Positions 1-10,600 of a DNA stretch of 64,000 nt are shown in pieces. The stretch's first letter is position 1. Each line of letters starts with the position of its first letter. The stretch is from NCBI RefSeq assembly GCF_001005305.1, contig NZ_LBMH01000004.1, forward strand, positions 310,001 to 374,000. The letters run 5' to 3'. The notes below the pieces were generated by a model. It saw nothing but the letters and a program-made list of their open reading frames with translations, had not been told where the DNA came from and did not search any database. Both the position numbers and the translations under genes were made by a program. The stretch is from Kordia zhangzhouensis. GTDB lineage: Bacteria; Bacteroidota; Bacteroidia; Flavobacteriales; Flavobacteriaceae.

Positions 1-651
1 AAAAAGAAAGATGCCAAATCGTTAGATATGATTATTTCTCCAATTGCCGATAAAGGAACTAATATGTTGGTATGGAAAAAAGCAGATCAAGACGATAATG
101 ATTTCTGGTTATACTTGCCAGCATTAGGAAAAGTAAAGCGAATAGCTTCTAGTAATGAAGGAGGAGAAACAGGAAGCGTTTTTGGAACCGAATTCTCTAT
201 TGAAGATGTATCTCCTAGAAAAATAAAAGACTATACATACAAGTTACTTGGGGAAGATACATTCAACAATCGACCAGTTTGGATAATTGAATCAACACCT
301 ACAGAAGCACGCTCTAAGAAAACGTTCTATAGCAAAGTAATAAGTTATGTAGATAAAGAACGTTATGTGATTTTAAAGGATGAATTATACAATCGAACAG
401 GGAAACTATTCAAGCAATTAATTACTAAAAAAGTAGATCGAATTGATGGAGTTTGGATAGTTACTAAATCTTCTATGATTAATTTACTATCGCGAAGAAT
501 CACAAATTATGATGTATTGTCAATCGATTTTAACTTAGAAATTGATGATGAATTCTTTACGCAAAGAGCTATGACTGATTTTGCTTATAGAGAAAAGAAA
601 ATGAATGAATATCGTACATCACTTAAAGATATCGATTCGGGCAATAAATAA
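1..651 (+). CDS. Outer membrane lipoprotein-sorting-type protein (5' truncated)
   Basis: The reading frame is open from base 1, so the N-terminus and any signal peptide lie outside the window; the first internal Met is at base 28. The visible 217 residues are rich in beta-strand pattern and resemble the LolA-like outer-membrane lipoprotein-sorting family (landmarks: FWLYLPALGKVKRI, a GSVFGTEFSIED stretch, VWIVTKSSMIN near the C-terminus). Family members are periplasmic and in Bacteroidetes often sit beside MMPL/RND-type exporters (established context), so an exporter gene may lie just upstream (inference). It shares the strand of the PKS cluster but is separated from the next gene by 92 bases with a long hairpin, so it may belong to a separate transcript. 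Confidence 0.7.
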   Translation, partial: KKKDAKSLDMIISPIADKGTNMLVWKKADQDDNDFWLYLPALGKVKRIASSNEGGETGSVFGTEFSIEDVSPRKIKDYTYKLLGEDTFNNRPVWIIESTPTEARSKKTFYSKVISYVDKERYVILKDELYNRTGKLFKQLITKKVDRIDGVWIVTKSSMINLLSRRITNYDVLSIDFNLEIDDEFFTQRAMTDFAYREKKMNEYRTSLKDIDSGNK

Positions 652-656
652 TTTTG
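649..656 (+). promoter_or_regulatory. Candidate Bacteroidetes -7 box (TAATTTTG)
   Basis: TAATTTTG matches the TAnnTTTG -7 consensus of Bacteroidetes sigma factors. It overlaps the stop codon of the preceding gene and lies 88 bases before the GMC-like gene. I see no clear TTG/TTTG -33 box at the expected spacing, so support is weak. Confidence 0.25.
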
Positions 657-672
657 CAAAACTTACTTTTTA

Positions 673-721
673 GATAAGCACGTTATAAATGATGATTATA
701 TCAATAAATAATGTGCTTATC
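673..721 (+). repeat. Long inverted repeat / hairpin between genes
   Basis: GATAAGCACGTTAT (673-686) pairs with ATAATGTGCTTATC (708-721), a 14-bp stem with one G-T pair and a 21-base loop. No T-run follows, so it is not a classic intrinsic terminator. It could be a Bacteroidetes-type terminator for the first gene, an operator, or a 5'-UTR structure if the box at 649 is used. Confidence 0.55.
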
Positions 722-743
722 ATAACTTCTTTACAAACCGACC

Positions 744-2006
744 ATGACCCAACTACATTCAGAAACATACTATGATGCTATCATCGTAGGCTCAGGAACG
801 TGTGGTGCTACACTAGCTAGAGAGTTAGCCAAACAACAAAAAAAGGTATTAATTCTGGAAAAAGGAGCAACAGTGCCTTTAAAAGAAACTTTACCAGGAA
901 TAGCTCCATTACTGAACGAAGTAAAGGTTACAGAAAAGTTAAAGGATATGCGTGCGATTACGACAGGTGGAACAACAGCTTTCTATTTTGGAGTAGCGGC
1001 AACACCACCATTAGAAACATTTTCGTCGTTAGGTATGGATCTTTCTAAAGCATACAAAGAAGTTCAAAATGAATTACCTATTAACTATCTACCAGATGAA
1101 TATTTTGGTCCGCAATCACTCAAACTTAGAGAAAGTGCTTTAGATCTTGGCCATGATTGGGAAAAACAACCCATGTTGGTAGATCTTGACAAATGTACCT
1201 CTGGATATTCGTATGAAGCCAAATGGAAGGCAAAAAGTTTTGTAGAAGAAGCGGTAGAAAACGGAGCTACATTACTTGAAAAAGTAGAAGTTACGAACGT
1301 CATTTTTGAAAATAATAAAGCAGTAGGCGTTGCGTATAAGGAAAAAAAGAAGTCAAACATACATAAAGTGTATGGGGAAAAAATCATACTAGCAGCAGGA
1401 ATTTTAGCGTCGCCTGTAATTCTTCAAAAAAGTGGTATGAAAAACGTAGGAAATCATGGATTTTATGTAGATCCTAATAGAGTGTACTTCGGATTGATTC
1501 CCAAATTAGGATCCACCAATAATTTTGTTGGAGCTATGGAAACAAAGTTAGAAGATGATATCTTCTTAGGAGACGCCAATGTTCCAAAGCTATTTTATCA
1601 ATTATTAATGATTTCGATGTTGAAGTTTAGGCATCTTTTTTCTTTTTCAAAAAGTATAGGAATCGGTGTAAAAGTACATGATCCGATGAGCGGAAGTGTT
1701 TCTGAAGATGGACAATATCGTAAAAAAATCTCAGAAGATGTTCTTGCCAAACTAGATAAAGGAGGAAAAGAAGCAATCAAGATTTTACAAAATGCCGGAG
1801 CTAAACATATTGTAAAAAGCCCTGTGAATGTTACAAGTACAGGCGGACTATTAAAAATCAATGAACATGTAAATAGCAATTTAGAAACACAGTTTAAAAA
1901 TTTATATGTATGTGATCGTTCTGTTTTGCCTGATACGTTCAGAAAACCACCTACACTAACACTTGTTTGTATGGCAAAATATTTATCCGATAAACTGTGG
2001 GCATAA
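744..2006 (+). CDS. Short GMC-like FAD-dependent oxidoreductase
   Basis: This 420-residue protein has an N-terminal dinucleotide-binding fold (IIVGSGTCGATLARE, about residues 14-28, then LILEKG) that should bind FAD. Its C-terminus resembles the GMC C-terminal region (YVCDRSVLPDTFRKPPTLT, then MAKYLSDKL). GMC enzymes oxidise alcohols or related substrates. It is shorter than typical GMC oxidases (500-600 aa), and where they carry the H-P-x-G-T catalytic His segment it reads TSTGG, so the usual active-site His is not evident. It may be a divergent dehydrogenase or isomerase. The ATG at 744 sits just ahead of the nucleotide-binding fold. Its position upstream of the PKS suggests, without proving, a tailoring role. 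Confidence 0.75.
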   Translation: MTQLHSETYYDAIIVGSGTCGATLARELAKQQKKVLILEKGATVPLKETLPGIAPLLNEVKVTEKLKDMRAITTGGTTAFYFGVAATPPLETFSSLGMDLSKAYKEVQNELPINYLPDEYFGPQSLKLRESALDLGHDWEKQPMLVDLDKCTSGYSYEAKWKAKSFVEEAVENGATLLEKVEVTNVIFENNKAVGVAYKEKKKSNIHKVYGEKIILAAGILASPVILQKSGMKNVGNHGFYVDPNRVYFGLIPKLGSTNNFVGAMETKLEDDIFLGDANVPKLFYQLLMISMLKFRHLFSFSKSIGIGVKVHDPMSGSVSEDGQYRKKISEDVLAKLDKGGKEAIKILQNAGAKHIVKSPVNVTSTGGLLKINEHVNSNLETQFKNLYVCDRSVLPDTFRKPPTLTLVCMAKYLSDKLWA

Positions 2007-2122
2007 TTCAAATTCATTTCATAAAAAAAGTTTACCAAAAATAAATTACACCAAAAATTTTAAAGCTTTACAGCTTACAATCAATAAAATAAAACAATAA
2101 CTAATCAAAATTATCAACTAAC

Positions 2123-2851
2123 ATGGAAAACGAAAACAAACCTGCAAAGCCCAAAAAATGGAAAAGAGTTTTAAAACGCATTGGAATTGGTCTTATCTCA
2201 TTAATTGCTATATTATATCTTTATAATTGGTATTGGGTAAACTCTGGTTCAAATCAATGGGAACTTGAAAGAGATGAAGATGGAGTACAAGTATATTCCT
2301 TAAAAGTTCCAGGAGATAATGTTGTAAAGTATAGAAGTATCATCAAAGGAAACTATACACTCAGCCAGTTAGCAGCTCCTCATTTATTAGATCACAATCT
2401 TGAAACTTGTAAAGAATGGTTTGAAAATTGTGTAGGTTGTAAAATTATTCAACCTTGGGATTCTATTCGTCATTATGATATATCGTTATGGACATTAGAG
2501 TTTCCATCACCATTTCAACCAAGAGAATTATTAATTAATACATCAGTAACGCAAGACGAAAATAAAGTAGTTACTATTGATGTAACAAGCGTTCCTAATG
2601 CTGTTGAGCATAATGAAGGTAAAATTCGTGTAGAACGTATGCACAATGTGTGGCAATTTACACCGCTTGGAAATGGAGTGGTACAATGTCAACTTACACA
2701 AGATATTTCACTTGGAGGATTTTTTCCACAATTCTTAATGAACATGGCTGGGAAAGATGCAAACTTTGAGTTCATGCAAAAAGAACTTCCTAAATTCTTA
2801 CAAAAAGAAAAATACAAAAACGCTTCATTCCCTTTCATTGAAGAACAATAA
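2123..2851 (+). CDS. Membrane-anchored START-domain protein
   Basis: The 242 residues begin with a Lys-rich cytoplasmic segment, then one hydrophobic helix (about 20-35, IGIGLISLIAILYLY) as membrane anchor or uncleaved signal, then a START-type lipid-binding domain (about 45-235; WELERDEDGVQVYS, YRSIIKGNYTLSQL, EGKIRVERMHNVWQF, GGFFPQFLMNMAGKD). START domains bind hydrophobic ligands such as lipids or polyketides in a helix-grip fold. Beside a lipophilic polyketide pathway it could bind or move the product or a precursor (inference); a general lipid role is equally possible. It ends nine bases before a hairpin likely to act as a terminator. Confidence 0.75.
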   Translation: MENENKPAKPKKWKRVLKRIGIGLISLIAILYLYNWYWVNSGSNQWELERDEDGVQVYSLKVPGDNVVKYRSIIKGNYTLSQLAAPHLLDHNLETCKEWFENCVGCKIIQPWDSIRHYDISLWTLEFPSPFQPRELLINTSVTQDENKVVTIDVTSVPNAVEHNEGKIRVERMHNVWQFTPLGNGVVQCQLTQDISLGGFFPQFLMNMAGKDANFEFMQKELPKFLQKEKYKNASFPFIEEQ

Positions 2852-2859
2852 AATTATAA

Positions 2860-2886
2860 CAGGATATTACTTAAAGTAATATCCTG
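2860..2886 (+). terminator. Probable terminator hairpin after START gene
   Basis: CAGGATATTAC (2860-2870) pairs perfectly with GTAATATCCTG (2876-2886) around the loop TTAAA, nine bases after the stop codon. It has no U-tract, so termination efficiency is uncertain. It is the first of three stem-loops in the 328-base gap before the first PKS gene. Confidence 0.5.
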
Positions 2887-2887
2887 A

Positions 2888-2955
2888 TTCAAGCTTGCAA
2901 TGTCCCGATAACCCTCAAAATGTATATTGATTCTTTTAGATATACAAAGCTTGAA
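2888..2955 (+). repeat. Second intergenic stem-loop
   Basis: TTCAAGCTT (2888-2896) is complementary to AAGCTTGAA (2947-2955). Nested inside, TGTATAT (2921-2927) pairs with ATATACA (2940-2946). A 24-base stretch (2897-2920) stays unpaired on the left. This could be a composite hairpin in an RNA leader or an operator. Confidence 0.4.
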
Positions 2956-2989
2956 ACCTTACATCATTCAATTTTAAATAGTATCTGGC

Positions 2990-3088
2990 GATTGCTAGAA
3001 AATTTCACAAAATCCTTTGCAGGAGTGTTTAAGACATATATTAAACACATCCTGTCGAGATATTCATTTTCGTGAAGTTTTAGCAATC
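2990..3088 (+). promoter_or_regulatory. 99-base nested inverted-repeat leader element before the PKS operon
   Basis: Outer stem: GATTGCTA (2990-2997) pairs with TAGCAATC (3081-3088), continued by TTCAC (3004-3008) with GTGAA (3072-3076) and AAAAT (3009-3013) with ATTTT (3066-3070). Inner stem: CAGGAGTGTTTAA (3020-3032) pairs with 3041-3054 with one bulged A, closing an 8-base loop. The element ends 92 bases before the PKS start codon. It may be an attenuator, a protein-bound leader or a repeat element. I found no clear TAnnTTTG promoter in 2852-3179. Confidence 0.5.
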
Positions 3089-3179
3089 ATATTCTTCCAG
3101 TAAGGAGGCCTTAATATGTGCCTACACTTTAAACGTAAAACATATTTAACCATACACCAACCAAACAATAACAGAAGTA

Positions 3180-4680
3180 ATGATTAGTGAAAAATATTTA
3201 AATGACTTGCGTTCTGCAATTACAGAAATATTTAATCAATCTTTAGACCAACAACCACAGCACATAGTGAATGTAGGTTGTGCCGAAGGCATGCTGCTTC
3301 AAGAAATCTATCAAACGATTTCAAGTAACACGTTACGCGGTAAACATCTCAAGGATAATCCGTTGTATTTTTATGGGGTCGATTCTTCTCAAAACGCAAT
3401 CAATGCAATTGTTAAGAAAATAGATACAAAAAAGGTCAATGCACGATTTTTTCAAGGAGATATTCATCAAGTAGAAGGATTGAAGAAAGCATTACAAGCA
3501 CTTGAAATCGACAAAGATCAAAAAGTAGTATACATTCATTCTTTTGTTAATCCGAAAACATTTCCAAAAAACAATAGCGATAAAGCTACTTGGGAAAAAT
3601 ACTTAGGTGTATATGCCGATCAAATGCATAACGGCCAACTACTTTTCTTAAACGAACATACTACAAGCACTATTAATACAGAAGAATTTATTACATGTGC
3701 TGCTGCTGTGGGACTTTTTACAGAAAAACTATCTAAGCGTTATCAAGATTCAAAAAACGGAAAAGAAATTACTTTTCATCACATAACCAAAAGAGAATAT
3801 ATAATTCGTGCAGCTTCTGTAAATGATTTAGAGGCGTTAGATACACTTGAAAAACTTTGCTGGCAATCACATATACGTGCTTCAAAAGAAGCTATTGAAC
3901 AGCGAGTACACACATTCCCTCAGGGACAATTTGTATTAGAAAAACAAGAAACTGTGGTTGGTGTAATATACAGTCAACAAATTGCAGACAAAGCACAGTT
4001 GGAAAAAGCAACTATGGATACTGTGCATCAATTGCACAACACTAATGGCAACGTGATGCAACTCTTAGCGGTAAACATTCATCCCAATGTTCAGGTTTTC
4101 AATTACGGAGATCAGTTGCTAGAGTTTATGTTGCAAAGATGTAGTCTATTGGCTGGTATTGAGGAAATTGTAGCAGTTTCTATCTGTAAAAATTACAATA
4201 AAGGCGATGGTTATTCTTTTGACGAATACATACAATTACAAGGAGAAAACCAAGATCCAATCATGGCTTTTCATCAAAACCACGGAGCTAAAATTGTTAA
4301 GAGCTTAGCCAACTATCGCGAAAGAGACATCATCAATGAAGGAAATGGAGTATTGGTACAATATACAAACTTGAACGAGCGAGTACATGCAAGCAAAAAG
4401 GAGGCAATAAACTTTAAAGAAGTATCAAATGAATCTTCCATTCAAACTTTTATCCTTGAAACAGTTGCCCATCTTCTTGCTGTAGATACAACAAATGTTG
4501 ATACAACACAACCATTAATGGAGATGGGATTAAACTCTGTTGATCTTCAAATGTTACAACGACAAATTGAAAAAAGAATTGAGCAACGATTAGAAGCAGG
4601 CTTTTTCTTTGAATACAATACTGTTTCTAAAGTTCTCGACTATGTCGGAAAAAAATTAGCACTAGATGTAACTCAAAAAA
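3180..4680 (+). other. Loading module: adaptor/pseudo-MT - GNAT - ACP
   Basis: Residues 1-203 contain a SAM-motif-like HIVNVGCAEG (28-37) and resemble the adaptor or pseudo-methyltransferase region before GNAT loaders. The GNAT-like domain has W228, H368 (in NHGAKIV) and a YRERD arginine. W-to-H spacing is 140 residues, the same as W249-H389 of CurA as I recall it. The CurA catalytic Thr position appears to be S334. Such domains decarboxylate malonyl-type units to prime the ACP (GLNSVD, S453), so acetyl is the simplest starter; a methylated starter is possible if the N-terminal domain is active. Confidence 0.75.
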
Positions 4681-7600
4681 TCAATCCAGCTAATGAAACG
4701 ACAAACCAATCATCATCTTCGCAAGTAAAAAATAATATAACAGATACAGATGTAGCAATTATTGGTATGTCCTGTAAATTGCCAGGTAATATTACTTCCG
4801 TAGAAGATTTGTGGAACGTTTTAAAAGCAGAAAAAAGTGTAATTGGATCATATCCAAAACAAAGAGGATCTTGGCCAAAAAGTTCTGAATTTACAGGAAT
4901 AGACCAAGGAGGTTTTATGGAAGATGCTGCGGCTTTTGATGCGGCTTTCTTCAGAATTTCTCCTAAAGAAGCTCAAATTACTGATCCGCAACAACGTATA
5001 CTTCTTGAATTGGCTTGGGCTTGTTTGGAAGATGCAGGAATCACTCCAGAAAAATTAGTAGGCTCTCAAACAGGTGTGTTTGTAGGAGCAAGTAATGCGG
5101 ATTACAGCAGAAAAGTACAAGACGCAAAACTAGAAGTAGAAGCACATCATGCTGTAGGCAGCTCGTTAGCCATATTAGCAAATAGACTGTCATATTACTT
5201 TGACTTGTCTGGACCGAGTTTGCTAATTGATACCGCATGCTCATCATCATTAGTAGCAATACATACGGCTTTACAATCACTTCATGCAGGCGAATGTGAA
5301 ACGGCGTTAGTTGGAGGTGTCAACCTAATATGCCATCCCGACTTATCAATTGCTTATCACAAAGCAGGAATGTTATCTCCAGAAGCAAAATGCAAAGTGT
5401 TTGATAAAGAAGCCAATGGCTATGTTCGTTCAGAAGGAGCTGTTGTGATGCTTTTAAAACCTTTAGCCAATGCAATAAAAGATCAAGATCAAATTCATGC
5501 AGTACTTAAAGGAAGTGCTATCAATCATGGTGGATTGGCAGCAGGATTAACAGTTCCTAATCCTAAAAAGCAAAGTGAATTACTGATGAGCGCATGGAAG
5601 AATGCAGGAATTTCTAGTAAAGACATTTCATATCTTGAAGCACATGGTACAGGAACTTCTTTAGGAGATCCTATTGAAGTTCAAGGAATAAAAAATGCTT
5701 TTGAAAATTATCAGTCTTCAGCCTTACCGAAACAATGTTCAATTGGTTCTATAAAAAGTAATGTGGGCCATTTAGAATCGGCTGCAGGAATGACAGGAAT
5801 GCTAAAAGTTATCTTGGCAATGAAGCATAAACAACTACCTGCAAGCATTCATTTTTCAGAACTCAACCCAAAAATACACATAGAAAACTCGCCGATACAC
5901 ATTCAAAACACTTTAAAATCGTGGGATGCAAAGCATCCTTTCATTGCAGGTGTAAGTAGTTTTGGTTCAGGAGGAACCAATGCGCATGTGGTTATAGAAG
6001 AGTTTATTTCTGAAGAACAGTCAAAAATAAATACAGGTAAACATCCAAACCTATTTGTTTTATCGGCAAAAAACGAAAAACGGTTGCGTGCATATGCAGA
6101 AAAAGTTCTTACTTGGATAAATACTTATGCTTCTACAGTTCATTATACAGATGCTATTTATAGTTGGCAAGTAGGGAGAACGGCAATGAAGCATCGTTTA
6201 GCGATACAAGCAGCCACTTTTGAAGAACTTCAAGAAAAACTAAACAAATGGATACACAAAGTTGCTGATAAAACCACTTGGGATAGCTTAAAAACAGTAT
6301 CAAACCAACAAAAAAACCTTCCAACAGAAATTACACAACATACAATTTCATCATTAGCGGAATATTGGACATCTGGGCACGTTGTAAATTGGGAGAAGTA
6401 TTATAAAACTTCTGAAAAACCTAAATTAATCAGTTTACCAACATACCCGTTTGCTAAAGAATACTATTGGATTGATGAGACAACTACTTCAGCCAGAGTT
6501 CTTGAACCTATAAAGGAAAAATCAACTATATACGGAACTCCTCAATGGAAAGCCATCAAATCTAAAGGAAGAAGCACGAACGACGAAAATTATTTTTCAG
6601 AAAAATACATGTTGCTTTGCGGATTTCCTTCTTCTGTAGGAAAACGTTTAAAACGAGCTTTACCCGCTACGAATTTTTCAATCATTTCTTCCAAAAAGAA
6701 AGATGTAGCTAAAATTTATACTGAAATTGCCATTGGATGTTTTGAAAACATTCAAAAAATAGTCAAGGAAAAATCAGCAGAAAAACTACTTATTCAAGTT
6801 GTTGTACCTACATCAAGTAGCAACTCTTTAAGTTTCGGAGTATCTGGAATGTTGCGAACATTACACACAGAATATCCATCTATTTATGGACAAATTATTT
6901 GTGTAGATCCAAGAATAAAACTTTCACAATTATCCAATCAATTAATTGAAAACCAGTCACAACCTTCAGAACTTTTTGTGAAATATGAAGAAAACGAACG
7001 CAAAGTTTGGCGTTGGGACACCATTGTAAATCCTACAAAAGAGGAAGAAATAGCTTTTAAAGAAAAAGGTATATACCTATTAACTGGTGGACTTGGTGGA
7101 TTAGGAACAATCTTTATAGAAGAAATCAATAAACAGACTTCTAGTGCAACGATTATAGTAACTGGTAGATCTGAATTGACACTAGAAAAAAAGAATAAAA
7201 TAGCGGAGCTAGCAGGAGAAAAGAAAAACATTCACTATCAAAAAAATACACTAGAAACGTACGATGAGGTAAAAAACCTGATAACTTTTATTACTGAAAC
7301 TCATGGAAAGTTGGACGGAATTATTCACTGTGCGGGAATGGTTCAAGACAATTTCATCATCAAGAAATCGACAGAAGAATTTGAACAAGTTTTGACTCCT
7401 AAAGTAATTGGAACTATACATCTAGACCGCGCAACCAAAGATGAGAAATTAGATTTCTTTGTGCTGTTCTCTTCAATTTTTAGTGTGGTTGGTAATGTTG
7501 GACAAGTAGATTATGCAACAGCAAATGGATTCATGGATCAATTTGCTGCAACACGAAATGCATTGGTCAATCAAGAAGAACGTTCAGGACATACTTTGTC

Positions 7601-10600
7601 AATTAATTGGCCATTTTGGAAAGATGGAGGTATGGAAATTCATCAATCTAGTTTAGACATTATTGAAGAAGAAACCGGAATGGTTCCTATGGAAACCAAA
7701 ACAGGGATTGCGGCTTTTTATCATGGATTGACACAAAAACATAGTCAGCTATTGGTTATGGAAGGGGAAAAAGATAAGTTATTAGCGACGCTAGAAGGCT
7801 TAAAACCTTCCAATACAAATGTAGATCAATCACAACATTACACAGAAACAGATCGTGAAACCATCTTTCAAAAAACACTCCATAAAACAAAAGAACTTTT
7901 TGGAGAAGTATTAGGTTTTGCCGTTGATAAAGTAGATGAACACGAATCATTTTCTGCATACGGAATTGATTCTATTTTTATCAATCAACTCAACCAAAAA
8001 TTATCAAAAACCTTTGATACAATTTCCAAAACAATCTTTTTTGAATATCAAACACTTCATGATATAACCACATATTTGGTTACTGAATTTACTGAAACAT
8101 GTGCAAAGTGGACAAATATTGCTTTAGACGAGTTCTCGACTATTGCAGAAAATAAAACACACTATACTGCTGTTAATAGTAGTAAGAATGAAGAGGAAAA
8201 TGCTTCTAGAAATTCGCAAAAAAGTTCACATCATAAAGAACCTATTGCCATTATTGGAATTAGTGGAATTTATCCAGAAGCAAAAAATATAGATGAGTTT
8301 TGGGAAAACCTTAAGGAAGGAAAAAATAGCATAACCGAAATTCCGTCAACTCGTTGGAGTTTAGAAGACTTTTACGAACCAGATGTACAAAAAGCAGTTC
8401 AAGAAGGAAAAAGTTATTCAAAATGGGGTGGATTTATAGATGAATTTTCACAATTCGATCCATTATTTTTTGGAATTTCTCCAAGAGAAGCACTAAACAT
8501 AGATCCGCACGAACGCTTGTTTTTGCAAGAATCATGGCGAGCTTTAGAAGCTTCAGGTTACACAAAAAATGATCTTAAAGAAAAATATCATCAAAAAGTA
8601 GGTGTTTTTGCAGGTGTAACTAAAAATGGTTTTGAGCTCAAAGCTCCTTTTTACAGAACCTCCAATCAAAAATTTCAGCCAAGATCTTCTTTTAGTTCGG
8701 TAGCAAATAGATTGTCGTACGTACTAGATATTAAAGGACCTAGTATGCCAATAGATACCATGTGTTCGTCATCACTTACGGCAATTCATGAAGCGTGTGA
8801 ACACATTCATAGAGGCGAATGTAGTATTGCTTTTGCTGGTGGTGTAAATTTATATTTGCATCCTTCAACCTATAGTTACTTGTCTTCACAACACATGCTC
8901 TCTATTGACGGACAATGTAAAAGTTTCGGTTTAGGAGGAAATGGATTTGTACCAGGAGAAGGCGTTGGCGTGGTATTGTTGAAGCCGCTTTCAGAAGCAG
9001 TGAAAGACAAAGACGTTATTCATGGAGTTATCTTATCTACACATGTAAATCATGGTGGAAAAACCAATGGATATACAGTACCAAGTCCAGCTTCACAATC
9101 CGAACTTATAAAAACAGCGATACAAAAAGCAGGAATTCATGCGCGCGACATTAGTTATATTGAAGCACATGGAACAGGTACTGAGTTAGGAGATCCTATT
9201 GAAGTTGATGGTTTGAAAAAAGCTTTTGAAGCCTATACAAATGAAAAGAACTATTGTGCTATTGGATCTGTCAAATCAAACATTGGACATTTAGAAGCTG
9301 CTGCAGGAATTTCAGGACTTACCAAAGTATTACTGCAAATGAAACATGGTACAATTGTACCGAGTTTACATGCCGAGAACCTGAATCCGAATATTAACTT
9401 TGAACGAACAGCCTTTCAAGTTGCCACGCACGAACATAGTTGGGAACGCCCTTTTGTAAATGATAAAGAGAAACCTCGAATTGCGGGAATTTCGTCTTTT
9501 GGGGCAGGTGGTTCCAATGCTCATATCATTCTTCAAGAATACATACCTGATACAGTAAAAACTGATAACGAGAACTCACTAGGAAGAGGAGAAGGCAAAG
9601 TACTTATCCCTTTATCAGCACGCAATAAAGAGCAACTCAAGCAAAGAACTATTGCATTGCTTGATGCAGTACGAAAAAGTACAAATGATTCAAATTTTAA
9701 CTTGACGTCTTTAGCGTATACACTCCAAGTTGGTAGAGAAGCGATGAATGAGCGACTTGGTTTTGTGGTAAGTTCTTTAGAAGAATTGGAAGAAAAATTA
9801 CTACAATACATCAACGATGAGCAAGAAATTGAAGCTTTTGATCAAGGAAACAAAAACTATCCAGACAAAACATTTAATCTTCTAAAAAAAGAGGCAGAAT
9901 TTCAACAAACAATCGAACGTTGGATTACTGATAAAAAACTTACAAATTTACTCATGCTATGGGTAAATGGATTGGATTTAGATTGGTATAAATTCTACAA
10001 TAGTGAAGAAAAAATAGCACGTATCAATCTGCCTACGTATCCTTTTGCAAAAGAAGAATACTGGATACAAACAGAAAACGAGGAAAAAGGTGTTGGAAAT
10101 TCTGCAGGAGAGGCAGAAAAAATAAATAGCTTACTGCACCAAAATACATCTACTATTTTTGAACAACGGTATAGTTCTCATTTCAAAGGAGATGAATTTT
10201 TCCTCAAAGCACACTACAATTCCGAAGAAAAACACACGAAGAAAATATTACCGGCTTTCAGTTGTTTGGAAATGGCACGAGTAGGAGCAATACATGCTAC
10301 CAATGCAATACATGAAGAAGAACAACTCATTTTACACAATGTAATTTGGTCTACACCATTTATATTGGCAGATGATAAAAATATATCCGTAGCTTTTACG
10401 GCGGCATTACCAACTAAAGATGAAACCGTAGCTTTACATTTTGATATCTTTAGTGAAGAAAATGAGGAAGAAATAGTACACTGCCAGGGAAAAGTCACGT
10501 TTAGTGACCAAGTGTTACCACACAAGCAAAACATTCAACAGTTACTTACGGACTTGGAAGCGCAAACAATTCGAAATCATTCCAATGGTCTTAACGAGTT

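Noticed and set aside
1085-2038. Minus-strand open frames across the GMC gene
   Set aside because: They have no recognisable domains and lie antisense to a gene with clear FAD and GMC motifs; the same holds for all other minus-strand frames across the PKS genes.
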